A DNA stretch of 64,000 nt, taken from assembly GCA_001768515.1 (NCBI GenBank), contig MEOA01000009.1:334-64333 (forward strand), in the 5' to 3' direction. Below, one piece after another: positions 56,555 to 64,000 of this stretch. Each line of letters begins with the position of its first letter. Position 1 is the first letter of the stretch. The position numbers were made by a program, and so were the translations under genes. The notes beneath the pieces are model-generated. The model ran no database searches, was not told the origin of the DNA, and saw only the letters and a program-made list of their open reading frames with translations. This DNA comes from Bacteroidetes bacterium GWE2_42_24. GTDB lineage: Bacteria; Bacteroidota; Bacteroidia; Bacteroidales; TTA-H9.

Positions 56555-57018
56555 GCTGTTGGTTGTAGGGCGTTTCGTTGAATTCATTTGAATACATTAT
56601 GGCTCCTCTCCTCTGAAAGAAGCAATCTCCGGCATTATTCTATGCTGACTTTTGAAGAGAATTGGTGGCCAATGAATTCAGAATCCAAAGTTTTCATGCG
56701 CCTGAAAGAGTCCTGACGGATCAGGATTACATTTGGCCAGGGGCTGTTAGCTCAATGTTGAAGGCACGGATCATTGAAGAATAGGCCATTGTATCTTCCG
56801 GTAATGCCTGAAACTATTATTATGAGCAGCCTTTTCCTGAAGTTCACCCATAAAGTTTTATCAGCCGGTTAACCGGCAGTTGCGCGATGCGACCCCATCG
56901 TTTGCTTCTGAGCATGAAGCATTACAGTTGTCTTCCGGTCTTACTTATTGACCTGAAATGGTGTTCAGTCCATTTTTGAGTAATACACGAGTTGGGTCAA
57001 AGCTAAATTCCATTTGAA
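56555..57018. other. Gene-free stretch before array C
   Basis: No gene or RNA seen between the GH92 terminator and the 11-bp-period array. Confidence 0.5.
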
Positions 57019-57117
57019 GCTAATTCGTCGTTGCTTCGTTATTGCTTCGTGAAAATACGAAACCCACACGAATCGCACACGAAGCCACTTCGAAGCTACT
57101 TCGAAGCTACTTCGAAC
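57019..57117. repeat. Array of nine 11-bp units (copy C)
   Basis: Cut every 11 bases from 57019: GCTAATTCGTC, GTTGCTTCGTT, ATTGCTTCGTG, AAAATACGAAA, CCCACACGAAT, CGCACACGAAG, CCACTTCGAAG, CTACTTCGAAG, CTACTTCGAAC. Its reverse complement shares two exact stretches with array A (1629-1644 with 57088-57103; 1671-1689 with 57032-57050). The spacing between them differs by exactly 11 bases, that is, one unit. Confidence 0.85.
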
Positions 57118-57179
57118 CGACGATATGTTTGGCCTCTGTTTATCAGTATCTTGGCTTTTTCCTCTTTTGTTTTAGAATA

Positions 57180-57545
57180 ATGTGGGATTTTGACATAATT
57201 TTAGACCAGAGCGACCATGGATTAAGAGTCCAAATGACCGTTTCATACCACTGCATGGGCAAAGAAAAAACGCTGCCATCGGGCACCATTCTGTTAAGGA
57301 TTGTCCGGGCAAACCAGAAAAGGCTCTGCACTGTGGTGCATCTCATGATCAGGAAATCTGATCAGGGTATTGCAGCTACATGGCTGCCAGAGCCGGAAGA
57401 ATGCTGTCCGACCAAAGAAATCAACGGGATTAAGCGTCAATACCAAATGCTATTGTTAATGTCCTATCCACGGGAAACTTTTTTACGGCTTGTCAGATGC
57501 CATTTACCGGCCGCCGGGCTTACTTTGGCAGGGATAGCTATGTGA
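57180..57545 (+). CDS. Possible small protein of unknown function
   Basis: An open frame of 121 codons from the ATG at 57180 (MWDFDIILDQSDHGLRVQMT). The frame extends upstream to 57042, but that part runs through the 11-bp repeat array and is not credible. From 57180 the composition looks protein-like, with a strand-rich first half and ATWLPEPEECCPTKEINGIK in the second half. I recognise no family and no export signal. It could be a real orphan gene or chance. Confidence 0.4.
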   Translation: MWDFDIILDQSDHGLRVQMTVSYHCMGKEKTLPSGTILLRIVRANQKRLCTVVHLMIRKSDQGIAATWLPEPEECCPTKEINGIKRQYQMLLLMSYPRETFLRLVRCHLPAAGLTLAGIAM

Positions 57546-57615
57546 CGCCACCTCCCGGAGAGGTGTAGCAGTATGATATGCATTTAAAAAATGGCGCCAC
57601 TCAATTTTTTTTGTC

Positions 57616-57646
57616 TTGATTTATGGTGCCCGCTTTGTTATCTTTG
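57616..57646 (+). promoter_or_regulatory. Promoter of the small membrane protein gene
   Basis: TTG (57616-57618), 20 bases, TATCTTTG (57639-57646): an exact consensus fit, 18 bases before the start codon at 57665. Confidence 0.55.
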
Positions 57647-57664
57647 TGAATAAATCTGACAATC

Positions 57665-58138
57665 ATGGTAAAATTCTTCAGTCTTTCCCGGATTTTGGTA
57701 TCGGGTGCAGGAATCTTCCTCACCTTTTGGTTTTATGAGTCTGATCAGGGCAGCCTTGCTTTCCTGATCTTAAGCGCTACCACGGTGATTTACTCAGGTC
57801 TCACTGGTTTTATCACTCATGTTATCTATGCTAAGGAGGATGCCCGCAGGCTTGGTTGGGAAGCCGGGAATAAATCCTTTCAGTATGAGGTTGGGTTTGC
57901 AAACCTCGCCTTTGCGCTGGCTGCTTTGGTTACGCTTGGGGTCGGGATGAGTAATGAGGCCATCCTCATTGTCATTATCGGCTATGCACTTTATCTGATG
58001 CAGGCCTCCATCCTTCATTTTATTAACTACCTGACCCATCGGCGGGAAACAGGCTACCTGGTGCGAAGCGTGTTGTTACCCCTGGTGCTTGAAATCATGA
58101 TGCTTGGATTCTGTCTGTCCGGAACCGGCATCATCTGA
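57665..58138 (+). CDS. Small four-helix integral membrane protein, unknown function
   Basis: A 157-residue protein with four hydrophobic helices: about residues 8-24, 31-52, 75-95 and 98-118, with a fifth weaker one near the C-terminus. A conserved-looking cytoplasmic loop between helices 2 and 3, AKEDARRLGWEAGNKSFQYE, and the segment ASILHFINYLTH resemble the DUF6790-type small membrane proteins; I am not certain of this. No partner gene or operon. It has its own promoter. Confidence 0.75.
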   Translation: MVKFFSLSRILVSGAGIFLTFWFYESDQGSLAFLILSATTVIYSGLTGFITHVIYAKEDARRLGWEAGNKSFQYEVGFANLAFALAALVTLGVGMSNEAILIVIIGYALYLMQASILHFINYLTHRRETGYLVRSVLLPLVLEIMMLGFCLSGTGII

Positions 58139-58461
58139 TTAGTTTTATTGCATGAGGTTTTGGAATTGTTACCCGGCAAATTGACCCCTGTGTTTCTTGC
58201 CAACAATGATAGTTTTCAAAACACGGGTTTGATATTGAGTACTTAATAATTGTTCGTGTACTTTAATAATAAAGCAACATTTTGATTAAGGAAGTTGGCT
58301 CTTATATAAAGAGAGAAAGAGTAATTGGGTTTTTTTTTTCATCAGCATAATGTTATAGATTTTGTCTATAAGTTTGTCCGATTATTTATGGGGCTAAAAC
58401 AAATGGAGACGTTTTTAACGATAACAGTTTAAAATTGATAACCACGATTAAACAATGAGTC
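58139..58461. other. Gene-free stretch of 323 bp
   Basis: AT-rich, no gene or RNA seen. A TAAGTTTG box at 58369-58376 may belong to a promoter for the following gene, but no -33 element stands out. Confidence 0.4.
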
Positions 58462-59418
58462 ATGAGAATACTAATTGCTGCCCCGGCATGGGCTATAACG
58501 ATCCTTATTGCACTTCCCTTGTGCCTGCAAGCCCAGGAAACCATCGAACACTACAGCCAAAAACTCACCCCCGATGAGCGGGCATGTGCCGATTTCTCGA
58601 AACCCATCAATATCCTGAGCGACCAGAACGGCAAATACACCCTCGTTTTTTCCGATGTAGCAAAGGGAGTAGTAACAAAAGCTATTGATATAAGGGAAAA
58701 TAACCCCTTTGCCGGCCTTGGGAAGAAAACAAATGATCCGACTAAAGATGTTTTTATTCTTAAGAATAAAAGATTTAAAGACATATTCCCAGATTTTCAA
58801 CCGGAAAAAGACTCAACTTTTTGGTTGCCGGCAGATACTACTTCATTGCATAAAATCCGTATGCTGTACTCTGTCGATGCCTCAAAAAACAGACAATATG
58901 CTGTATTGGCCTACACCCTCATAGCAGATGAATATGTGTGCCGTACTCAATTTATTGCATTAGACAGCGCTGGTAGCGAAATGAATCGTTTCTCGTTCGA
59001 TAATATTGTTTGTGGAATCTCTATATCTGATGATGGCAGGTACGTTGCTTTCAACTTCACTGACAGATTTGAAGACGGAGAGGAAGAGCAAGTAGCATTA
59101 TCAGGAATAAAAATTATTGATATTGTTAGTAATCAACTAATTGTGAATAAAGAGATTAAGAATCATAATTGTGGTGTTAATATTTATAAAAGCATTATAT
59201 GGGTAGGTACAAGAACATACATAAATAACAACAATGCTCAAGTTAGTAAGCATGTATACTTTGATTTAAAAAACAAAAAGATATATACCAGAGAGTTTGA
59301 TGCTTGTTGCCTTGGTAAGTTGAAACTTTTTGCAGATGGTGTTTCTGTGTCCTGTATTACAGGTGAGTCATTCAGGCTAAGCTTTTTAAGTGATTTTATC
59401 GTGGAGGACCTGCCATGA
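58462..59418 (+). CDS. Secreted protein of unknown function, beta-propeller-like
   Basis: A 318-residue protein with a signal peptide (AITILIALPLCLQA then QET) and no membrane anchor afterwards. The body alternates strands and turns with motifs like NGKYTLVFSDVAKGVV, NRQYAVLAYTLIADEYV and SDDGRYVAFNFTDRFEDG, the last being typical of WD40/TolB-like propeller blades. I recognise no family with confidence. The second half is more AT-rich than the first. It overlaps the next, broken gene by 4 bp (ATGA), so the two were once an operon; if the downstream gene was an M23 peptidase, this may have been its partner. Confidence 0.65.
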   Translation: MRILIAAPAWAITILIALPLCLQAQETIEHYSQKLTPDERACADFSKPINILSDQNGKYTLVFSDVAKGVVTKAIDIRENNPFAGLGKKTNDPTKDVFILKNKRFKDIFPDFQPEKDSTFWLPADTTSLHKIRMLYSVDASKNRQYAVLAYTLIADEYVCRTQFIALDSAGSEMNRFSFDNIVCGISISDDGRYVAFNFTDRFEDGEEEQVALSGIKIIDIVSNQLIVNKEIKNHNCGVNIYKSIIWVGTRTYINNNNAQVSKHVYFDLKNKKIYTREFDACCLGKLKLFADGVSVSCITGESFRLSFLSDFIVEDLP

Positions 59419-59645
59419 AGAATTCTGTTATGTGTTTAATATCTGTTTTTTTCGCCACGAAGTTTTACTCCCAAAACCTTACAGTGCGGTATGTGAATAA
59501 TATAGGGCAGATCATAGAAATGCCAACCAGTAGTATTACTTCTGATTTCGGCCGTCGGTTTTCGGCTTGTGGCAATGGAAGCTGGAGCCCTTCACCCTGG
59601 CACAGGGAAATGACTATGCATCGGTGGATTGCTGAGCTGTTGTAA
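59415..59645 (+). pseudogene. Truncated, frameshifted M23 (LytM) peptidase remnant
   Basis: A 76-codon frame with a signal peptide (SVMCLISVFFATKFYS then QNL). Residues TSSITSDFGRRF look like the ITSxFGxR start of an M23 peptidase domain. At 59600-59605 the frame reads HREM; a one-base shift there gives HRGNDYASVDC then stop, which fits the HxGxD zinc-binding motif of that family. About 100 downstream residues, with the second zinc motif, are absent. I take this as a decayed cell-wall hydrolase gene rather than a functional small protein, but the evidence is motif-level only. Confidence 0.5.
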
Positions 59646-59777
59646 CGTGACCGAACACCTGTTTTAGACTTGTTCTCCTTTCATTTGTGTAAAGGCAGAA
59701 ATTCAGTTGGTAGATGAGATGTTAAAGTAGAAACAGAGTCTAAACATTCGAACGACAGATTTCCTTGCAGATTCTGG

Positions 59778-60968
59778 TTACCGTCTGACGCGTTGCAAGC
59801 CTCTTTCCGGTAGTCGTTCTAGTACTCCGGCGGGATCCCCAAAGCGGTTTGTAAACATCATGGCCGCGATGATATAGGGTTTGAAGCCGGCCTCCTTGTA
59901 GGTGTCGATTCTGTATTGTTCAAATACGTCGGCTGCTACCTCGCCGTTCTTACAGGAAACGTTGCTGATATCAGCCGGCAGGCAGTGCATATAGAGCGCC
60001 TTCCCTTTCCGGGTAAGGTTCATTTTTTCACGCGTACACTCCCAGTCCATGAACCTGGCATTGTTGTCCAGACATGCTTTCTCCAATTCTTTCAATCCTT
60101 CGCTGTCCCGGTTACGGAGCAATTCTGTACGTTGTTGCATCACATTGAAAGGTGCCCAGCTTTTCGGATAGACAATATCGGCACCCTGGAAAGCCTCTTC
60201 CATCGAATTGACCACGTTAAAGCTTCCTCCGGAATTTGTGGCATTCTCTTTGGCCACCTGCATTACATCGGGGATGAGGCCATACCCTTCGGGGTAGGCC
60301 AGGGTAACCTCCATGCCGTAACGGGTCATGAGGCCGATGATCCCCTGGGGTACCGATAAAGGTTTCCCATAGCTTGGTGAGTAGGCCCAGGTCATGGCTA
60401 TCTTTTTCCCCTTGAGCGCTTCTTTTGACCCGAATACATTGATCAGGTGAAGAAGATCGGCCATGCTTTGTGTAGGATGATCTATATCGCACTGCAGATT
60501 AACAATACCAGGCCGTTGGGGCAACACACCATTCCGGAATCCATCATCAAGGGCTTCGCCAACCTCCTTCATGTAGGTATGACCCAGGCCGGGGTACATG
60601 TCATCACGTATGCCGATAATCTCTGTGAGGAAGGAGATCATGTTGGCCGTCTCACGAACGGTTTCGCCATGGGCAATTTGTGATTTCTGCTCATCAATGT
60701 CCTGAACCGTAAGCCCAAGCAGGTTTGCGGCAAAAGCAAACGAGAAACGGGTACGTGTAGAATTGTCGCGAAACTGGGAAACGGCCAGCCCTGAGTCGAA
60801 GCATCTTGTTGATACGTTGTGCAGATACAGTGACCTTAGTGTTTCGGCCACCTGTAACACGAGATCCAGTTCCTGAGGTGTTTTGTGCCAGGTGTGGAAA
60901 AAATCTTTTTGATGAAGGCTGGCTCCTGTCTGGCGGATCTTCTCAATGAGTTGATGGATTTCAGGCAT
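59778..60968 (-). CDS. ygeW: Knotted carbamoyltransferase YgeW
   Basis: A 396-residue protein of the aspartate/ornithine carbamoyltransferase family, with the long insertions of the YgeW branch. The carbamoyl-phosphate loop is RDNSTRTRFSFAFAA and the second domain holds YMHCLPADISNVSCKNGEVA. It lacks the standard ornithine-site motif, as YgeW does. Its natural substrate is not settled; in E. coli and gut anaerobes it sits with ygeX, ygeY, ssnA, hyuA and ygfK, a group tied to anaerobic purine (uric acid) breakdown. Here it is the last minus-strand gene of the cluster, 195 bp after ygeY. Confidence 0.93.
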   Translation of the reverse strand: MPEIHQLIEKIRQTGASLHQKDFFHTWHKTPQELDLVLQVAETLRSLYLHNVSTRCFDSGLAVSQFRDNSTRTRFSFAFAANLLGLTVQDIDEQKSQIAHGETVRETANMISFLTEIIGIRDDMYPGLGHTYMKEVGEALDDGFRNGVLPQRPGIVNLQCDIDHPTQSMADLLHLINVFGSKEALKGKKIAMTWAYSPSYGKPLSVPQGIIGLMTRYGMEVTLAYPEGYGLIPDVMQVAKENATNSGGSFNVVNSMEEAFQGADIVYPKSWAPFNVMQQRTELLRNRDSEGLKELEKACLDNNARFMDWECTREKMNLTRKGKALYMHCLPADISNVSCKNGEVAADVFEQYRIDTYKEAGFKPYIIAAMMFTNRFGDPAGVLERLPERGLQRVRR

Positions 60969-61163
60969 AATTTAGCGCTTAAGTGTTTAGATTGGTTTTT
61001 TAATGGGCATTGTACCGGTACTGATTTTTATTTCAGTCGCGTATCGGGGGTTCTTCCGATCCGGTATGCTCAGCATCGATTTTATATGACATGATTATTC
61101 ATTGAAACCATATTTGCTTTGTTTTTTTGCCAGAGTAGTCATGGCTTCCCGCCCGGGGCGGGA

Positions 61164-62357
61164 TTATAGTTTGCAGGCAAATAGTGCGTAGAAAGCAGCA
61201 GCAGCCACGAGGTCGCTTACCGGGGTCTTTTCGTTGGGGGCATGAGCCATTACTTCGTTTCCAGGTCCGAAGCCGATGGTCGGAATGCCATGCATTCCAT
61301 TGATCGCGATTCCATTGGTTGAGAAGGTCCATTTTCCGACCAGCGGTTCATGGTTAAATAGTTCGCGGAAGGTTTGCACACCGGTTTGAACGATGGGCTG
61401 GTCTTCGGCAATTTTCCATGTCGGATAATACTTCTCCATGCCATAGCTTTTACCGGTGAAAGCTTTTCCATCGTACCAGAGCACCTCAACATTAGCATCC
61501 AGGCCTTTAACGGCCTCTTCAACTTCGGCAATAGCACTTTCTTTTGTCTCGCCCCAGGTGAGTCGTCTGTCAAGGTGAATATGGGCATAATCGGCAACGG
61601 CACAGAGCGACGGGCTTCCGCTGACAAATTCGGAGATGGTCACAGAACCTTTACCGAGAAACTCATCGTCGCGGAGTCGTTCATTTAGCTCTTCAATCTT
61701 CAGGGCTGCCCGGGAAGCCATGTAGATGGCATTTTTGCCCCTTTCGGGGGCTGAGCCATGAGCCGAGATTCCTCTGAAGGTTACCCGGATTTCCATTCTT
61801 CCGCGATGTCCCCGGTACACATTCAGGTTTGTGGGTTCGGTGCTGATAGCAAAGTGTGGACACAGGCCCTCTTCTTCTATGAGGTATTTCCAGCAGAGGC
61901 CATCGCAGTCTTCTTCCATCACCGTAGCCGTGCAGTAGAGGGTGAGGTTCCCGGGAACTCCTATCTCTTTCAGAATCCTGCCCGCAGTCACAAAAGAGGC
62001 AACACCACCTTTTTGGTCAACGGTACCGCGCCCCCAAACGAACCCGTCGGTTATCTCACCCGAGAAGGGAGCTTTATCCCAATTTGCAGCATTTCCAACA
62101 TCAACAGTATCTATGTGGCCATCGATGGCAAGTATGACGGGTCCATGGCCTATGCGTCCGATGACATTGCCCAGTCCATCGAGCCTTATCTCTTCAAACC
62201 CGGCTTCTTTCATCTGGCGCATCAGGGCTTTCTGGACATTACCCTCCTCACCGCTCAACGATTTAATACGGACCAGTTCGGCAAGATTCGAAGCTGTGTA
62301 GTGGCTGTATTTTTCGGCAAGCTGATGAATTTTTTCGGCTAATTCGTTTTTTTTCAT
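61164..62357 (-). CDS. ygeY: YgeY, M20-family hydrolase linked to purine/selenium metabolism
   Basis: A 397-residue metal-dependent amidohydrolase or peptidase of the M20 family. Visible motifs: ILAIDGHIDTVDVG (zinc His and Asp), GRGTVDQKGGVASFVTA (bridging Asp), ATVMEEDCDGL (catalytic and zinc Glu), an internal dimerisation domain (RMEIRVTFRGISAHGSAPER), and FGPGNEVMAHAPNEKTPV (last zinc His). The family is named from its E. coli gene next to ygeW and ygfK. It probably cleaves a carbamoylated or formimino intermediate, but the reaction is unproven. It has its own strong promoter. Confidence 0.93.
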   Translation of the reverse strand: MKKNELAEKIHQLAEKYSHYTASNLAELVRIKSLSGEEGNVQKALMRQMKEAGFEEIRLDGLGNVIGRIGHGPVILAIDGHIDTVDVGNAANWDKAPFSGEITDGFVWGRGTVDQKGGVASFVTAGRILKEIGVPGNLTLYCTATVMEEDCDGLCWKYLIEEEGLCPHFAISTEPTNLNVYRGHRGRMEIRVTFRGISAHGSAPERGKNAIYMASRAALKIEELNERLRDDEFLGKGSVTISEFVSGSPSLCAVADYAHIHLDRRLTWGETKESAIAEVEEAVKGLDANVEVLWYDGKAFTGKSYGMEKYYPTWKIAEDQPIVQTGVQTFRELFNHEPLVGKWTFSTNGIAINGMHGIPTIGFGPGNEVMAHAPNEKTPVSDLVAAAAFYALFACKL

Positions 62358-62416
62358 AGTGATATGTTTTTATAGAATTGCAATTCCATGGGCAGATGCC
62401 AGTCTTTACTAAAACT

Positions 62417-62447
62417 CAAAGGTAAACAGAATGAAATCTATTTCAAA
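62417..62447 (-). promoter_or_regulatory. Promoter of ygeY (and probably ygeW)
   Basis: On the minus strand TTTG (62444-62447), 19 bases, TACCTTTG (62417-62424): perfect consensus. It overlaps the last codons and stop of the mocA-like gene. Confidence 0.65.
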
Positions 62448-63025
62448 GCTAGGGGGAAAAAGGAGTTATATGTTTCCGGGGTATTTATATTTACGAGAAT
62501 ATGCCGATCGGAGCAATGCAATTCAGCAGACGGGAATCCGTGGAGCAGCTCTTTGAAATCACAGTCGGCATGCCCGGTTCTGAGCATGTTGAGCACGGCG
62601 GGTCCCAGGAGCAGCGGATGACCTCTTTTTTTTTGAAATACCGGAACCACATAGTCGGCGGTATCGCGGAGGTGCCACATCTGATCGATCAGGTCAGCCG
62701 TTGTAAAGGGGTTATCTACGTTCTGAAGAAACGCATGGGTGCCATCATCCATTGCAGAAATACCCAGTTCAACAGACCTTATCCGTCCGGCCCCGGGATT
62801 GTTGTTTCCGATCAGCACGCATTCCCCGGCGGCCGCATGGAAGGCAAATTCATCTAAATGGCCGGGGTTCATCACCACCACAATACGGCTGATTCCGGCT
62901 TTCAGGTAAACCGAGATCAGGGCTTCAAGAAAACAATGCCTGGCGTTGAAAGGCAACCTCCATTTAGGCTGTCCCATTCTGGAGCTTTCACCTGCTGCCA
63001 ATATGATGGCTATTGCATTGACCAT
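62438..63025 (-). CDS. MocA-like molybdenum cofactor cytidylyltransferase
   Basis: A 195-residue nucleotidyltransferase. The start motif AIILAAGESSRMGQPKWRLP is the nucleotide-binding signature of the MobA/MocA/IspD superfamily; later VVMNPGHLDEF and FLQNVDNPFTTADLID (metal-binding Asp region) fit MocA, which adds CMP to molybdopterin for xanthine-dehydrogenase-type enzymes. Genes of this type are regular members of YgfK/xdh clusters. Proximity to ygfK and the presence of xdhABC 16 kb away support the molybdenum role, though sugar-nucleotide transfer is possible from sequence alone. Confidence 0.82.
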   Translation of the reverse strand: MVNAIAIILAAGESSRMGQPKWRLPFNARHCFLEALISVYLKAGISRIVVVMNPGHLDEFAFHAAAGECVLIGNNNPGAGRIRSVELGISAMDDGTHAFLQNVDNPFTTADLIDQMWHLRDTADYVVPVFQKKRGHPLLLGPAVLNMLRTGHADCDFKELLHGFPSAELHCSDRHILVNINTPETYNSFFPLALK

Positions 63026-63144
63026 GGATATATTATAGTATTTGAGCTGATGATGTTCGTCATAATGGATCCAAAGTACCGCAAAAAATGCATTCGATTT
63101 TCAGTAAATTGTACAAAATGTAACCGGAAATGGTGAGTTTACAT

Positions 63145-63152
63145 TAAATTTG
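63145..63152 (+). promoter_or_regulatory. Possible -7 box of ygfK
   Basis: TAAATTTG, an exact TAnnTTTG match, 25 bases before the ygfK start. No TTTG lies at the expected distance upstream, so this is weak. Confidence 0.35.
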
Positions 63153-63177
63153 ACTGGCAATAGACAAATACATTGCC

Positions 63178-64000
63178 ATGACAGATCAATTTGTACCGAT
63201 TCCCTTTTCCCGGTTGGTTTCACTTTCGCTCTCGCAGATACGGAAGGGGGAGTTTCTGGGTATCCCCAGTGAAAAGTTTTACCGGCCGGGTGATGGAAAG
63301 CTATCTACTGTACGTTTCGGCAAGCTGATTGATACGCCCCTTGGTGTTGCTGCAGGGCCACACAGCCAGTTGGCCCAGAATATTGTAGCGGCCTGGTTAT
63401 GCGGCGCAAGATACATTGAGTTAAAAACCATTCAGACGCTTGATCAGTTGACGGTTAGCAAGCCCTGTATCGATATGCAGGATGAAGGCTACAACTGCGA
63501 ATGGTCGCAGGAATTGAGGCTTGAAGAATCATTCAGCCAATATCTCGATGCCTGGATACTGATTCACATTCTGCACCATGAGCTGGGCTTTCAGGGTGCT
63601 GCTTCCGACACGATGGTTTTTAACATGAGCGTGGGGTATAACCTGGAGGGCATCCTGAAGCCAAATGTGCAGAAGTTCTTCACCCGGATGGCCGATTGCC
63701 ATGAGTTGATGGCTCAGAAACTAAAACAGATAAAAGATATCTATCCACAAATACATCAACTCTCAATACCTGATTGCATCTCTGATAACGTAACCCTGTC
63801 GACGATGCATGGTTGCCCTCTCGATGAGATTGAGAAAATAGGGTTGTACCTGATCAGGGAAAAGCGTTTGCATACAGTTGTCAAATTGAATCCCACCTTG
63901 CTGGGGTCATCTGAAGTAAGATCAATACTGAACGGCAAGTCAGGTTTTAAAACACCTGTTCCTGATGAGGCTTTTGAACACGACCTCAAATATACCGATG
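63178..64000 (+). CDS. ygfK: YgfK, putative selenate reductase-like subunit (5' part only)
   Basis: The first 274 codons of a gene that continues beyond the window. The start ATG is at 63178. Residues 1-270 match the N-terminal dihydroorotate-dehydrogenase-like domain of YgfK: FVPIPFSRLVSLSLSQIRKG, LGVAAGPHSQLAQNIVAAWL, YIELKTIQTLDQLTVSKPCI and ISDNVTLSTMHGCPLDEIEK. Full proteins are about 1,000 residues with later FAD/NAD(P) glutamate-synthase-like and ferredoxin domains, outside this window. YgfK is thought to supply or take electrons in anaerobic purine metabolism. It is divergent from the mocA-like gene, 152 bp apart. Confidence 0.93.
   Translation, partial: MTDQFVPIPFSRLVSLSLSQIRKGEFLGIPSEKFYRPGDGKLSTVRFGKLIDTPLGVAAGPHSQLAQNIVAAWLCGARYIELKTIQTLDQLTVSKPCIDMQDEGYNCEWSQELRLEESFSQYLDAWILIHILHHELGFQGAASDTMVFNMSVGYNLEGILKPNVQKFFTRMADCHELMAQKLKQIKDIYPQIHQLSIPDCISDNVTLSTMHGCPLDEIEKIGLYLIREKRLHTVVKLNPTLLGSSEVRSILNGKSGFKTPVPDEAFEHDLKYTD

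Noticed and set aside
57042..57179. Upstream extension of the possible gene at 57180
   Set aside because: It reads through the 11-bp-period array and would not be a real N-terminus.

Overview
The window reads as the chromosome of an anaerobic member of the Bacteroidota, most likely near the Bacteroidales. The evidence is: several secreted proteins with type IX secretion C-terminal sorting domains, an S46 dipeptidyl-peptidase, a Porin_10-type porin, a GH92 mannosidase, weak Shine-Dalgarno signals, and promoters of the Bacteroidota form TTTG-N19-TAnnTTTG. I saw no tRNA, rRNA or CRISPR array.

Layout. 0-0.5 kb: a NimA-like flavin-binding protein. 0.5-2 kb: gene-free DNA with an 11-bp-period repeat array. 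2-10 kb (minus): a cell-envelope operon running guaB remnant, three SurA/PpiC-like chaperones, MoxR ATPase, acidic-residue-specific dipeptidyl-peptidase. The guaB copy keeps only its two ends. 10-23 kb (minus): two T9SS type B surface proteins, one of them a 3,010-residue mosaic, an M16 peptidase homologue without its zinc site, and a DUF4907-like lipoprotein. 23-24 kb: gene-free DNA with a second 11-bp-period array. 24-40 kb: mixed housekeeping and surface genes (YD-repeat protein, Omp28-like protein, SpoU methyltransferase, porin, thiamine-binding protein, response regulator, AroE, VTT membrane protein, TPR protein, GlmM, DUF4397 protein). 40-41.8 kb: an IS1634-family element between perfect 153-bp direct repeats. 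42-47 kb (minus): xanthine dehydrogenase (xdhA, xdhB, xdhC). 47.8-54 kb (plus): a mevalonate-pathway operon (IDI-2, HMG-CoA reductase, GHMP kinase, diphosphomevalonate decarboxylase, mevalonate kinase) followed by a UbiA/MenA-type prenyltransferase. 54-59.7 kb: GH92, a third 11-bp-period array, small unknown genes and a broken M23 peptidase. 59.8-64 kb: ygeW, ygeY, a mocA-like gene and the start of ygfK.

How they fit together. XdhABC, the MocA-like cytidylyltransferase and YgeW/YgeY/YgfK belong to the gene group linked to anaerobic purine (xanthine/uric acid) breakdown. The mevalonate operon plus the UbiA-type enzyme supplies isoprenoids and probably menaquinone side-chain attachment. HMG-CoA synthase and prenyl diphosphate synthase are not in the window. 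The SurA-like chaperones serve outer-membrane protein assembly for the many secreted and surface proteins.

The most unusual signals are the three intergenic arrays with an exact 11-bp period, two of which are related to each other in opposite orientation, the very long target duplication around the insertion sequence, and the in-frame internal deletion of guaB at its usual locus.
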